NCBI RefSeq assembly: GCF_003326015.1
Contig: NZ_CP023860.1
Location: 1,302,001-1,366,000, forward strand
Length of the DNA stretch: 64,000 nt
Direction: 5' to 3'
Source of the DNA: Candidatus Thioglobus sp. NP1
Lineage (GTDB): Bacteria; Pseudomonadota; Gammaproteobacteria; PS1; Pseudothioglobaceae
The notes under the pieces were generated by a model. That model had not been told where the DNA came from and did not search any database. It saw nothing but the letters and a program-made list of their open reading frames with translations. Position 1 is the first letter of the stretch; every line of letters begins with the position of its first letter. The position numbers and the translations under genes were made by a program. Below, piece after piece: positions 9,639-18,779 of this stretch.

Positions 9639-12163
9639 TAGCTATTTCCTTTAAGGGCAGTATTAACAATTTCATAAACATCATCTGTTAACTTATGTGA
9701 ATCAAGAATTAACTTTAATTGATCCTCTTGAAGTGAAGAGTAATCATCTATAAAGCGCCTCCAATGATTATAAATTCCTGCAAACCTTGCTGCAATTTGA
9801 GGATTTAATGAATCGAGCTCTAGTATAACTTCAGTAGCTAACTGGTATCCTTCTTTACAGTGGAACTGAATGCTATTCTGAGTGAAAGAGCCCATTACAG
9901 ATCTAATTCGATTTGGGTTTGTCATCTTAAATAAGTTGTGCTTCATTAGTTTTCTAATATCTGCAACAGAAGTACTGGAAGAAATACTTTGAGCGCTGAA
10001 CCATTTGTCCATTACCTGAGCATCTTTTTTATGTTGACTATAGAACCTTTCAATTACTTCCTCTTTATATGGACTTGAAGAGTCTAAAAGGCATTGAAAA
10101 GCACTAAATTGATCAGTCATATTGTCAGCATTATTATATTGCTTGAAGGCTAATTCATATTCACCAAGCTTGACCAAAAAACTTAAACATTTATTTTTCA
10201 ATGCTCGCTCACCAACAGAAGCGGAAGATAAATCATAATCTTTTTTATAATTTAATTTTTGGAAAGTATCATAAAAAAGCTCTTTTAATGCCTTACTTAT
10301 TGAAAGAATAGAGGTCTCTCTCTGCAAGTGGACCTGCTTAACATTAATTCTTCCAACATGCTGATGAATAATTTGCTCAGAGGGAAGGCTTATCATTTCA
10401 GAAAGTAAGGCAAAGTCAGAGTCTTTATTAAAAATATTTTTGATCATTTCAAAGAGTTTTTGCTCTTCAACGTGCTCAGAATTTAATATATATTCCAACC
10501 AGAGACTTTGAACATTATCCCACCGATTAAATGGATCACTATCACCAGATGCAAGATAAATCCTATCACTTATTGAAAGATTAGAGTTAAATTTAACAGG
10601 CGCTGAAAAACCCCTAAACCATGAGGCTATTGGTTTTGCTTTGATATTTTTAAATTCAAAAGTTTTAACAAGTTCATCAACTAGAATCATTCCTGAATCA
10701 AGCTCTATACCATCGGCACTCAATAAGCCAAAATTATTTGGAATTACAAAAGGTTCTGTTTGATTTTTTTGGGTAAATGTTGCACGATAAATATTTTGAC
10801 TTGAGTCATACTCATCTTCAATACTCACTTCAGGTGTTCCAGATTTACTATACCAGGGCATAAAATTTTCAAAGTTATAATTATTTGCATCTGCCATGCT
10901 TGCTACAAAATCATCAATAGTAACTGCATCGCCATCATGCCTATCAAAATACAGCCCCATACCTTTTTGAAAACCCTCTTCACCAAGAATGGTATGAATC
11001 ATACGAATAACTTCTGCACCTTTCTCATAAACAGTCGATGTATAGAAATTATCCATTGCAATATAAGATTCTGGTCGAACTGGATGAGCCATAGGGCCAG
11101 CATCTTCAGCAAATTGTCTGGTCTTTAATTGATTAACATCTGTAATTCTTTGAATAGCTCTTGAACGCAAATCAGAAGAAAACTCTTGATCTCTAAAAAC
11201 AGTCAATCCCTCTTTTAGACTCAACTGAAACCAATCCCGACAAGTGACTCTATTTCCAGTCCAATTATGAAAATACTCATGAGCAATAATTGATTCAATT
11301 CGAATAAAGCTAGAATCTGTAGATGTTTCTTGATTAGCAAGGACACAATCAGAATTAAAAATATTTAAACCTTTATTCTCCATTGCACCCATATTGAAAT
11401 CATCAACCGCAACAATCATATATATATCCAAATCATAACTCAAATTGAACCTCTGCTCGTCCCATTTAAAAGCCTTTATAAGAGACTCCATTGCAAAAGC
11501 AGTTTTATGCATGTTATGCGGCTCAACATAAATTCTTAAATCAACCTCTCTTCCTGTTGAAGTCATAAAGCTGTCTTGCAGATAATCTAATTTACCGGCA
11601 ACTAGCGCAAATAAATAGCATGGCTTTGGAGTAGGATCATGCCAAATAGCCTGAGTAGCTGATTCACTAACTAAATTTCCATTACTAAGGAGTACTGGGT
11701 AGTTATCCCTATTTGCATTTATTGTAGTAGTAAAAACACTTAGAACATCTGGTCTATCTAAGAAGTAAGTTATTTCTCTAAAACCCATTGCCTCGCATTG
11801 TGTACAAAAATTTCCACTGGACTGATAAAGGCCATTCAGATCAGTTTTACTCTCAGGATGAATTCGAACCTTAACATCTAATATAAATGCATCTGGTGGA
11901 TTTAAAAGTGACAAACCATTATTCAAGAGTTCATAATTGGCATTCTTACCATCAACTTCAATAGATATTAGCTCTAAAGCTTCTCCATTTAAAAAAAGCT
12001 CCTTTACTAATTCCTCAGAATTAGGATTTTTATAAAAAGAAATTTGAGAAGTGACAATAGTTTCATCCTCTTTAAGATCAAAGCTGAGCTTAGTAGTTTT
12101 TATAAGATGCGAGCTAGCTGTATAATTTTTGCGATAAATTGGTTTTGGCTTTAAAGTAGAAAT
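9638..12163 (-). CDS. pepN: Aminopeptidase N (M1 family), probable ATT start
   Basis: This zinc aminopeptidase trims N-terminal residues from peptides in the cytoplasm. The M1 exopeptidase motif GAMEN (NMGAMENKGLNIF) and zinc site HEYFHNWTGNRVTCRDW...KEGLTVFRDQEF are intact. The first canonical start is TTG at 11926, but coding similarity continues upstream for 79 more residues (KPIYRKNYTASSHLIKTTKL and on), matching the PepN N-terminus, with no ATG, GTG or TTG in frame before a stop at 12185. An ATT at 12163, seven bases after a perfect AGGAG (12175-12171), gives 841 residues against 870 in E. coli. It overlaps the uppP stop by 13 bases. A sequencing error or another start cannot be excluded. 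Confidence 0.9.
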   Translation of the reverse strand: MSTLKPKPIYRKNYTASSHLIKTTKLSFDLKEDETIVTSQISFYKNPNSEELVKELFLNGEALELISIEVDGKNANYELLNNGLSLLNPPDAFILDVKVRIHPESKTDLNGLYQSSGNFCTQCEAMGFREITYFLDRPDVLSVFTTTINANRDNYPVLLSNGNLVSESATQAIWHDPTPKPCYLFALVAGKLDYLQDSFMTSTGREVDLRIYVEPHNMHKTAFAMESLIKAFKWDEQRFNLSYDLDIYMIVAVDDFNMGAMENKGLNIFNSDCVLANQETSTDSSFIRIESIIAHEYFHNWTGNRVTCRDWFQLSLKEGLTVFRDQEFSSDLRSRAIQRITDVNQLKTRQFAEDAGPMAHPVRPESYIAMDNFYTSTVYEKGAEVIRMIHTILGEEGFQKGMGLYFDRHDGDAVTIDDFVASMADANNYNFENFMPWYSKSGTPEVSIEDEYDSSQNIYRATFTQKNQTEPFVIPNNFGLLSADGIELDSGMILVDELVKTFEFKNIKAKPIASWFRGFSAPVKFNSNLSISDRIYLASGDSDPFNRWDNVQSLWLEYILNSEHVEEQKLFEMIKNIFNKDSDFALLSEMISLPSEQIIHQHVGRINVKQVHLQRETSILSISKALKELFYDTFQKLNYKKDYDLSSASVGERALKNKCLSFLVKLGEYELAFKQYNNADNMTDQFSAFQCLLDSSSPYKEEVIERFYSQHKKDAQVMDKWFSAQSISSSTSVADIRKLMKHNLFKMTNPNRIRSVMGSFTQNSIQFHCKEGYQLATEVILELDSLNPQIAARFAGIYNHWRRFIDDYSSLQEDQLKLILDSHKLTDDVYEIVNTALKGNS

Positions 12164-12945
12164 AGTAATGCTCCTAATAAAATTCTATAAATAACAAATG
12201 GCATAAAGCCAATTCTTTCAACTAAACGAATAAAAAATACTATTGTTGTGTATGCAGCAATAAATGCGATTATAAAACCCATTAATAGCAGTGTCCAATC
12301 AACCTGACTGGCCACAGTTGATAATTCAAAAGTTTTTAATAGAGTTGCGAGTGTAATTACTGGAATTGACAATAAAAATGCATATTTAATTGACAAAGCT
12401 CTTGATAAGCCAATAAATAAAGCAGCCGTAATAGTTATTCCCGATCGTGAGACTCCTGGTATTAAAGCCAAGGCTTGAAAACAGCCAATTATTAGAATAT
12501 CCGAACCACGAATAAAATCTCTACTTTTTCCAATAGTTTTTTGAATCCAATCTGAGAAACCAAGTAATATTCCAAAAAAAATCGTTGCAAATGCTACCAC
12601 ATGATAGCTCCTAAAATTTGAAACAATATAATCTTCAAATAAAATTCCAGTTAGCCCAACGGGGATAGTACCTAATAAGATTGCCCAGGCAAGCATTGCC
12701 TCTCCCTCTAATCTCCTATTAACTATAGAACTAAAAAAATCTTTAGAAATAACAACTAAAGTCGTTCTATAGTAGAAAATAATTGCACACAATGTTGCAA
12801 AATGCAGAACGACATCAAATGCAAGTCCCTGATCAGGCCAATCTAAGAACTTTGGAAGAATAACTAAATGAGCAGAAGAAGATATAGGAAGAAATTCTGT
12901 CAAGCCTTGAATTAATGCTAGGGTAATTGTCTGAGTAATATCCAT
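12151..12945 (-). CDS. uppP: Undecaprenyl-diphosphatase (BacA/UppP)
   Basis: This 264-residue polytopic inner-membrane enzyme dephosphorylates undecaprenyl diphosphate to recycle the lipid carrier for peptidoglycan and polysaccharide synthesis. The catalytic motifs are clear: the glutamate-rich region QGLTEFLPISSSAHL near residues 15-29 and the phosphate-binding PGVSRSG near residue 163. About seven or eight membrane segments are visible and the length matches the family (~270). It follows the MidA-like gene by three bases and overlaps pepN at its 3' end, where its own last codons carry the pepN Shine-Dalgarno. Confidence 0.96.
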   Translation of the reverse strand: MDITQTITLALIQGLTEFLPISSSAHLVILPKFLDWPDQGLAFDVVLHFATLCAIIFYYRTTLVVISKDFFSSIVNRRLEGEAMLAWAILLGTIPVGLTGILFEDYIVSNFRSYHVVAFATIFFGILLGFSDWIQKTIGKSRDFIRGSDILIIGCFQALALIPGVSRSGITITAALFIGLSRALSIKYAFLLSIPVITLATLLKTFELSTVASQVDWTLLLMGFIIAFIAAYTTIVFFIRLVERIGFMPFVIYRILLGALLFLL

Positions 12946-12948
12946 TTA

Positions 12949-14040
12949 TTAAAGTTTTTTAGTAAGGTCTTGCTCTTTAAAACCGTCTAATTTTACTGCT
13001 TGTTTCTTAGATAATGCCATCACTTTAAAAATCTCACCCATTTCATTTGGCAGGATTAGTTGCTTGATCTGCTGTGCAAGGTCAATTCTAATATTAGTAT
13101 CTTTTTCATTTAAAAGATACTTTTCAATTCCTAAAGATATTAAAAACATTGCTTGAGTGCAGTATCCTGAAACCTCAAAACCTGATTTAATTGCAGAGTC
13201 TGCAATGTCGGAAAAGTTAACTGAGGTTGTAATATCTTGAATACCAATATTGCAAAAAGGATCATTGCCAGCCTTATGTTTGTAAAAACACTTTAAGGTA
13301 CCATCATTTCGTTGCGAGTGAAAATATTCACTACGATCCATTCCATAATCAATAAGTAAAATTGTCCCCTCTTTAATTGAATCACATAATGATTTAATCC
13401 ATGCCATGGCATGTAAATTTACTTCTGTTGTGTACCCCTCTTCAACATCATGAGGTAATCTGACTGAATCGTTTGCAAAAGGCACATCAAAACCCCTCCA
13501 ATAAAAACCATCTTTATTGAAACCAACCCCAAGTTCATTAAATTTGCCATTAGAAAACCTTACTCTTTTTGCAGGCATAGCATCAAGAACCTCATTAGCA
13601 ATAACAACACCGGTAAAATCTTTTGGAAGTTCACTTAGCCATTCAACTCGATCAATGAGCTCTGGCAATACTTTCTTGATAGTATCTCTCTGGATTATTT
13701 TTAGCCTTGCACTTAACTCAATAATAAAATATTTATTGGGTACACAATCCAACCTTGCTAATTCAAATAAAATTTGAGAAGATAAAACACCACTCCCTGC
13801 TCCAAATTCTAATATATCTCCTTCATTGAGAATTTGTTTACATTGTCTGGCTATTGAATATCCAAATAAGTCAGATATTTCAGGTGCCGTAATAAAGTCT
13901 CCCTGCTTACCAATTATGCTTTTATTTGAACGATAATAGCCAAACTTTGAATGATACAAAGCAAAGTTCATAAATACGTCAAAGCCGATGGGCTTTGCAT
14001 TTTCAGTTATGGATTTAGATATAATATCTTGTAAGCTCAT
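12949..14040 (-). CDS. SAM-dependent methyltransferase, MidA/NDUFAF7 family
   Basis: This 363-residue protein belongs to the COG1565 family, whose mitochondrial members (NDUFAF7/MidA) methylate an arginine of complex I subunit NDUFS2. Evidence: the family's N-terminal F-M-x-ALYHSKFGYY segment, GDFITAPEISDLFG, the SAM-binding ILEFGAGSGVLSSQI (about residues 80-95), FIIELSARLKIIQRD, VIANEVLDAMPAKR and LLIDYG. The bacterial substrate is not settled. It is the first gene of a minus-strand run leading into uppP and pepN, and diverges from the pteridine reductase gene at 14116. Confidence 0.88.
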   Translation of the reverse strand: MSLQDIISKSITENAKPIGFDVFMNFALYHSKFGYYRSNKSIIGKQGDFITAPEISDLFGYSIARQCKQILNEGDILEFGAGSGVLSSQILFELARLDCVPNKYFIIELSARLKIIQRDTIKKVLPELIDRVEWLSELPKDFTGVVIANEVLDAMPAKRVRFSNGKFNELGVGFNKDGFYWRGFDVPFANDSVRLPHDVEEGYTTEVNLHAMAWIKSLCDSIKEGTILLIDYGMDRSEYFHSQRNDGTLKCFYKHKAGNDPFCNIGIQDITTSVNFSDIADSAIKSGFEVSGYCTQAMFLISLGIEKYLLNEKDTNIRIDLAQQIKQLILPNEMGEIFKVMALSKKQAVKLDGFKEQDLTKKL

Positions 14041-14115
14041 ATTGAAAATTATTTTATACTGTCATTGTCTTTATTTGCTAAAAAACAAAATTTACTTACT
14101 AACCCTTAATTAATT

Positions 14116-14847
14116 ATGAATAAAGATATAAAAACTGCATTAGTTACAGGCAGCTCTGCTCGAATTGGTGCTGAAATAATCAGAGTGCTTCACAAAAATA
14201 ATTATCAAGTAATTATTCATTGTAACAACTCTAAAGAAATAGCAGATCAACTTTGCAATGACCTCAATAATTTGAGAGAAAACTCAGCAAAGGTTATTGT
14301 TTGTGACCTTTCAAATATTGCATCAATTGATATGATTAATGATTCAATAGACTCTCTAGATTTATTAGTCAATAATGCATCAGTCTTTTATCCAAATTCT
14401 ATTGGTGAAAGTAGCCCAGAACACTGGGATAGCATATTAAATGTTAATCTAAAGGCGCCTTTCTTTCTGGCAAAGGGGCTAAGTGAAAAACTATCTTCTC
14501 AAAATGGATCTATTATTAATATAATAGATATTCATGCTGAGCGCCCGCTAGAAAAACATGCCATCTATAATATTTCTAAAGCTGGTCTTAAAATGCTTAC
14601 TCAGACTCTTGCTAAAGAGCTTGCTCCAAGTATTCGAGTAAATGGTGTTTCACCAGGATCAATTTTGTGGCCTGAGCAGGATGCACAACTGACTGATGAT
14701 GATAAAAATTTAATGCTTAAAAAAATTCCTCTTAATAGTCAAGGCTCTCCAAAAGATATAGCAGATACTGTTCTTTTTTTAGCCAATGCTAACTACATAA
14801 CAGGTCAAACTATAAATGTAGATGGAGGTCGAACTCTAGCTCAGTAA
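14116..14847 (+). CDS. Pteridine reductase-like short-chain dehydrogenase
   Basis: This 243-residue SDR has the dinucleotide-binding motif TGSSARIGAEI with an arginine in the third variable position and the following HCNNS segment, which together mark pteridine reductases (FolM/PTR1-like) that reduce dihydrobiopterin, dihydrofolate or dihydromonapterin with NADPH. The NNASVFYP segment and an active-site region with tyrosine and lysine (YNISKAGLKMLT) are intact. The catalytic serine position is occupied by aspartate (INIIDIHAERP), as also occurs in pteridine reductases. It diverges from the methyltransferase gene and precedes rne by 265 bases. Confidence 0.8.
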   Translation: MNKDIKTALVTGSSARIGAEIIRVLHKNNYQVIIHCNNSKEIADQLCNDLNNLRENSAKVIVCDLSNIASIDMINDSIDSLDLLVNNASVFYPNSIGESSPEHWDSILNVNLKAPFFLAKGLSEKLSSQNGSIINIIDIHAERPLEKHAIYNISKAGLKMLTQTLAKELAPSIRVNGVSPGSILWPEQDAQLTDDDKNLMLKKIPLNSQGSPKDIADTVLFLANANYITGQTINVDGGRTLAQ

Positions 14848-14869
14848 GAAACTTAAATTTATCTAAACA

Positions 14870-14878
14870 TGGTATAAT
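14870..14878 (+). promoter_or_regulatory. Extended -10 promoter for rne
   Basis: TGG-TATAAT is a perfect -10 hexamer with the TGn extension and no obvious -35. It would start transcription near 14885, giving a 5' untranslated region of about 230 bases before rne. A long leader is also known for E. coli rne. Confidence 0.5.
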
Positions 14879-15051
14879 TCATTTGTTGATATTTATTTTC
14901 GACAAACAAGAATTTTTTTTACAATAGTTTCAACATATAGAAAAAAAGAAATATTGTAATTAAGGTATTTTTTTATGGGCTTATTGATGCCTTGTACAAA
15001 ACCATATTTTAGTAATTGATGAATTTTAACAATCAAACTTATATTCGAATC

Positions 15052-15107
15052 CAGCACTTAAGTGTTGAGGCTTTGTATGTTCTCAATAGTCCAGATATTA
15101 TAGGACT
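15052..15107 (+). promoter_or_regulatory. Hairpins in the rne 5' untranslated region
   Basis: Two stems are visible. CAGCAC/GTGTTG (15052-15057 with 15062-15067, one G-U pair) closes a TTAA loop. AGTCC/GGACT (15088-15092 with 15103-15107) closes a 10-base AU-rich loop, and its 3' arm contains the GGA of the rne Shine-Dalgarno (AGGA at 15102-15105). The rest of 14848-15112 is AU-rich without an open frame that I can support. RNase E synthesis is autoregulated through 5' UTR hairpins in E. coli; the same role here is inference. Confidence 0.35.
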
Positions 15108-15112
15108 TCATA

Positions 15113-17323
15113 ATGAATCACATTCTCATAAATGCTATCCACAAGGAAGAGATCCGGGTGGCAATCGTCAGGAGCCAAAAGCTTACTGATCTTAATATAG
15201 AAACAAGCCTAAATAGAAAGACTAAAGGCAATATTTATAAAGCAAAGATTTCTCGTGTTGAGCAATCCCTTGAAGCGGCTTTTGTCGATTATGGTAAGGA
15301 TAAGCATGGTTTTTTGCCTTTCAAGGAGATCTCTCCATTTTTTTCAGATGGTGTAAAACCAAAGGGAGAGAAGCTAGCAATTAGTGATGTCCTTAAAGAA
15401 GGGCAGGAAATAATTATTCAAGTTGAAAAGGAAGAACGGGGCAATAAAGGAGCCGCATTAAGTACTTATATAAATTTAGCTGGAGCTTACATGATTCTTA
15501 CGCCAAATAATCCTAAAAGTTCAGGTATTTCAAGACAAATTAATGCTACTGAACGTCAAGACTTAAAAAATCTTCTACCAAAACTTACAGTGCCAAAACA
15601 TTCTGGATTGATTATCCGTACAGAAGGTGCTGGAAGAGGTGTTACTGAATTGCAATGGGAAGTTGATCATTTAACTCAATTATGGAAATCAATTAAGACT
15701 GCCACCAAGAGCCAGGATGGTCCCTTCCTAATTTATCAAGAGAGTGATATTACAGTTAGAGCACTTCGTGATTATCTTAGAGAGGATACCGATAGTGTTA
15801 TTATCGATGATTTAGAAACTTATCAAAAAGCAAGAGACTTTATAAGCTTTGTAATGCCTCACTATCTAGATAAGATTAAATTCTTTGATGTTACTGAACA
15901 CTCTCTTTTTGCTCATATGGGTGTTGAATCTCAAGTTAAAAGTGTTTTTGATCGAGAAGTCTCATTGAAGTCTGGTGCAACAATTGTTTTTGATGCTACA
16001 GAGGCATTAACTGCCATTGATATTAACTCTGCACGGGCAACAAGAGGAACAAGCATTGAGGATACAGCTCATAAAGCAAACCTTGATGCGGCAGAAGAAA
16101 TTGCATTACAACTTCAGTTAAGAGATATCGGTGGTCTAGTGGTTATTGATTTTATTGATATGGCATCAGAATCAAATAGAAAATCAATTGAAAAGTTAAT
16201 GGAAAAAGCTACTGCTAATGATAGAGCTCGAGTTCAAATAGGAACAATATCAAGATTTGGTTTATTGGAACTATCCAGACAACGCTTAATGAACTCGGTA
16301 GCAGAATCAACTGGAAAAACTTGTTCAGTTTGTAATGGAAGTGGAACAAATCCAACCATCCCTTCTTTATCATTAAGAATCATTCGTCAGCTTGAAGATT
16401 CTCTTAATTCCTCAAAAAATGGAGGCGACGTTACAATACAATCAAGTGTTGAGGTTATTACCTATCTTCTTAATGAAAAAAGACAAAATATAATTGAAAT
16501 GGAGCAAAAGAATGACCTTAAGATAACTCTTCTCCCAAATCAATATATGCATTTTCCTCATTTCACTATAAATAAACAAAAAGGTGACAAGAGATCCCAT
16601 CATAAGAGCTTCCAGGGTGTATCGAAACCACAAGAAAATCCTAATGAAATTAACTATATTGATAAACCAGACCTTCCGGCAATTTCAGTAAATCACCCTA
16701 CTACTAAAATGCCAGAAAAGAAAGTTTCATTTATGACTAAATTATCTGATATTTTTTCTTCTGAAAAGAAATCATCGACACCTGCTAGGAATACTAGGCC
16801 TCAAAATAGGAACCAGAATCAGAATCGTAACCGTAATCAGAATCGGAATCGTAACCGTAATCAGAATCGGAATCAAGCTGCTCAAGAAAACACAAATATT
16901 AGTGATAATTCAAAAAATACTAACAATCAAAATAGGAATAAGAATCTAAAAAGTAATCCTAATTCTCAACATAAAAAAAATGTATCTAATATAACTAATG
17001 CTAATGAGAATGTTGTGACTAAAACTCCTGAGAATGTTGTGACTAAGACTCCTGAGAATGTTGTGACTAAGACTCCTGAGAATGTTGTGACTAAGACTCC
17101 TGAGAATGTTGTGACTAAAACTCCTGAGAATGTTGTGACTAAGACTCCTGAGAATGTTGTGACTAAGACTCCTGAGAATGTTGTGACTAAGACTCCTGAG
17201 AATGTTGTGACTAAGACTCCTGAGAATGTTATTCCAAAGCCAGCTAAGAAAACTGCACGTAAACCAGCAAAAAAAGCTGTTAATAAAAACTTAGAAAAAA
17301 CTACTAAAAAATTGGATGAATAA
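15113..17323 (+). CDS. rne: Ribonuclease E
   Basis: This 736-residue endoribonuclease is the central RNA-decay and processing enzyme. The S1 domain lies near residues 35-120 (NIYKAKISRVEQSLEAAFVDYG), the DNase I-like catalytic centre has D303 (AIDINSARATRG) and D346 (VVIDFIDM), and the zinc-link is C404-x2-C407 (TCSVCNGSG); these numbers coincide exactly with E. coli RNase E. Beyond about residue 520 the tail is low-complexity: an Arg/Asn-rich block (~565-625), then nine tandem octapeptides ENVVTKTP (residues 632-703), then a Lys/Ala/Pro-rich basic end. The tail is much shorter than the E. coli degradosome scaffold. RNase G is excluded by the long tail. Confidence 0.95.
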   Translation: MNHILINAIHKEEIRVAIVRSQKLTDLNIETSLNRKTKGNIYKAKISRVEQSLEAAFVDYGKDKHGFLPFKEISPFFSDGVKPKGEKLAISDVLKEGQEIIIQVEKEERGNKGAALSTYINLAGAYMILTPNNPKSSGISRQINATERQDLKNLLPKLTVPKHSGLIIRTEGAGRGVTELQWEVDHLTQLWKSIKTATKSQDGPFLIYQESDITVRALRDYLREDTDSVIIDDLETYQKARDFISFVMPHYLDKIKFFDVTEHSLFAHMGVESQVKSVFDREVSLKSGATIVFDATEALTAIDINSARATRGTSIEDTAHKANLDAAEEIALQLQLRDIGGLVVIDFIDMASESNRKSIEKLMEKATANDRARVQIGTISRFGLLELSRQRLMNSVAESTGKTCSVCNGSGTNPTIPSLSLRIIRQLEDSLNSSKNGGDVTIQSSVEVITYLLNEKRQNIIEMEQKNDLKITLLPNQYMHFPHFTINKQKGDKRSHHKSFQGVSKPQENPNEINYIDKPDLPAISVNHPTTKMPEKKVSFMTKLSDIFSSEKKSSTPARNTRPQNRNQNQNRNRNQNRNRNRNQNRNQAAQENTNISDNSKNTNNQNRNKNLKSNPNSQHKKNVSNITNANENVVTKTPENVVTKTPENVVTKTPENVVTKTPENVVTKTPENVVTKTPENVVTKTPENVVTKTPENVVTKTPENVIPKPAKKTARKPAKKAVNKNLEKTTKKLDE
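17006..17221 (+). repeat. Nine tandem 24-bp repeats inside rne
   Basis: Nine in-frame units of 24 bases encode ENVVTKTP; a degenerate tenth (ENVIPKP) follows. Units are identical at the DNA level except that units 1 and 5 have AAA instead of AAG for the lysine codon, giving the pattern A-G-G-G-A-G-G-G-G. This suggests a recent duplication of a four-unit (96-bp) block. It is coding and in frame, hence a variable-number repeat rather than a CRISPR array. Confidence 0.95.
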
Positions 17324-17338
17324 AATTCTTATGTCTTT

Positions 17339-18151
17339 ATGAAGAAATATGCCGTGATTGGAAATCCAGTTCATCATAGCTTATCGCCCATGATTCATGC
17401 CCAATTTGCTGAGCAGTTTGGGCTATCTATTTCTTATGAAAAAATTCTATCACCACTTGGTGGTTTTGCTAAAGATTCTATGGACTTTATTGTATCAGGT
17501 GGCTTAGGATTTAATATTACCTTGCCTTATAAAGTAAATGCCTATGAATTTTGTTCTAAGCTAACTTTAAACGCTGAGGTAGCAGGTGCTGTAAATACCA
17601 TTAAAGTTGAAAGAAATGAAATTATTGGTGACAATACTGATGGAATTGGACTAGTTAATGATTTTAAAAATAATCTACAACAATCTTTTGAAGGTAAAGA
17701 AGTTTTAATTATTGGAGCTGGTGGAGCAACGCAAGGAATATTGAAGCCAATTCTAGATTGTAATCCTGAGAAGATATTACTTGCAAATCGAACAAAAGAA
17801 AAATCCTTAAAGTTATCCCAAAAATTTTCTAAATATGGAAAAGTTTGCGGCTTTGGACTTAATCAAATTAAAGCCAAGTCAGTTGACATTGTTATTAATG
17901 CTACAAGTGCCTCACTTGATGGAAAAATGCCTGAAATTACTGGTGGCGTTGCTCAAGGTGCATTTTGTTATGACTTGATGTATGGTGTTGAAACGCCTTT
18001 TATGAAGTGGGCAAAAGAAAATTCTGCCTCAAAAGTGAGTGATGGTCTGGGAATGTTAGTAGAGCAGGCTGCTAGCTCATTTACCTTCTGGCATAGCAAA
18101 ACTCCAGATACTAAAGAGGTAATTAAATTAATTAGGGCGAAAGTCGACTAG
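17339..18151 (+). CDS. aroE: Shikimate dehydrogenase (NADP+)
   Basis: This 270-residue enzyme reduces 3-dehydroshikimate to shikimate in aromatic amino acid synthesis. The substrate-binding N-terminal domain has NPVHHSLSPMIH and FNITLPYKVNAYEF with the catalytic lysine; NTDGIGLVNDF carries the catalytic aspartate; GAGGATQGIL and NRTKEKS form the NADP-binding site. It begins 15 bases after rne. Its 3' end overlaps that of pdxH on the opposite strand by 20 bases. Confidence 0.95.
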   Translation: MKKYAVIGNPVHHSLSPMIHAQFAEQFGLSISYEKILSPLGGFAKDSMDFIVSGGLGFNITLPYKVNAYEFCSKLTLNAEVAGAVNTIKVERNEIIGDNTDGIGLVNDFKNNLQQSFEGKEVLIIGAGGATQGILKPILDCNPEKILLANRTKEKSLKLSQKFSKYGKVCGFGLNQIKAKSVDIVINATSASLDGKMPEITGGVAQGAFCYDLMYGVETPFMKWAKENSASKVSDGLGMLVEQAASSFTFWHSKTPDTKEVIKLIRAKVD

Positions 18152-18767
18152 TATTCCATCCGTCATTTTCTCTTTCATAAATGATACGGTCATGAAGTCG
18201 GTTTTCTCTTCCTTGCCAAAATTCAATAGAATTTGGTACCAGCCTATAACCACCCCAAAAATCTGGCAATGGAATATCTTTATTCTCAAACTTTTTTTTC
18301 ATTGAGGCAAACTGATCAACCAAGACATCTCTAGAATCAATTTTTGAGGATTGCTTGGATGCCCAGGCACCTATTTGTGAGTCTCTTGGCCTTGATTGAA
18401 AATACTTTAAAGATTCATTCTTTGTAATTTTTTCAATATTACCTATAATTCTTACTTGCCTTTCAAGTGCTAACCAAGGAAAAAGAATTGCACCTTGCTG
18501 TCTCTTTTCAATTTGTATAGACTTCTTTGAATCATAGTTTGTAAAAAAAACAAAGCCTTTCTCATCAAAAAACTTAAGGAGAACTGTACGGATACCTATT
18601 TCATTGTCAGCTGTTGCAAGACTCATTGCACTTGGCTCAATTAGTCCAGCTTGCATCGCCTGATCAAACCATATAGAAAACTGCTTAATTGGATCAATAT
18701 CAAGCTCATCTTTATCAATACCACTCTTTAGGTACTCTTTCCTTAGATTACTTAAATCACCATTCAT
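18132..18767 (-). CDS. pdxH: Pyridoxine/pyridoxamine 5'-phosphate oxidase
   Basis: This 211-residue FMN enzyme oxidises PNP or PMP to pyridoxal 5'-phosphate. The family features are intact: an N-terminal MNGDLSNLRKEYLKSGID resembling the E. coli start, ATADNEIGIRTVLLK and FFTNYDSKKS in the FMN/substrate site, SRPRDSQIGAWASKQS, and the C-terminal ENRLHDRIIYER signature. Length is close to E. coli PdxH (218). It is the last gene of a minus-strand group and converges on aroE. Confidence 0.95.
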   Translation of the reverse strand: MNGDLSNLRKEYLKSGIDKDELDIDPIKQFSIWFDQAMQAGLIEPSAMSLATADNEIGIRTVLLKFFDEKGFVFFTNYDSKKSIQIEKRQQGAILFPWLALERQVRIIGNIEKITKNESLKYFQSRPRDSQIGAWASKQSSKIDSRDVLVDQFASMKKKFENKDIPLPDFWGGYRLVPNSIEFWQGRENRLHDRIIYERENDGWNTSRLSP

Positions 18768-18779
18768 AACTAATCTCCA

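Noticed and set aside
11924-11926. TTG at 11926 as the pepN start
   Set aside because: It would remove about 79 residues of family-like N-terminal sequence that continue in frame upstream, and no Shine-Dalgarno is placed for it.
17006-17221. Regularly spaced 24-bp repeats as a CRISPR array
   Set aside because: The repeats are contiguous without spacers, in frame with rne, and encode a clean octapeptide.
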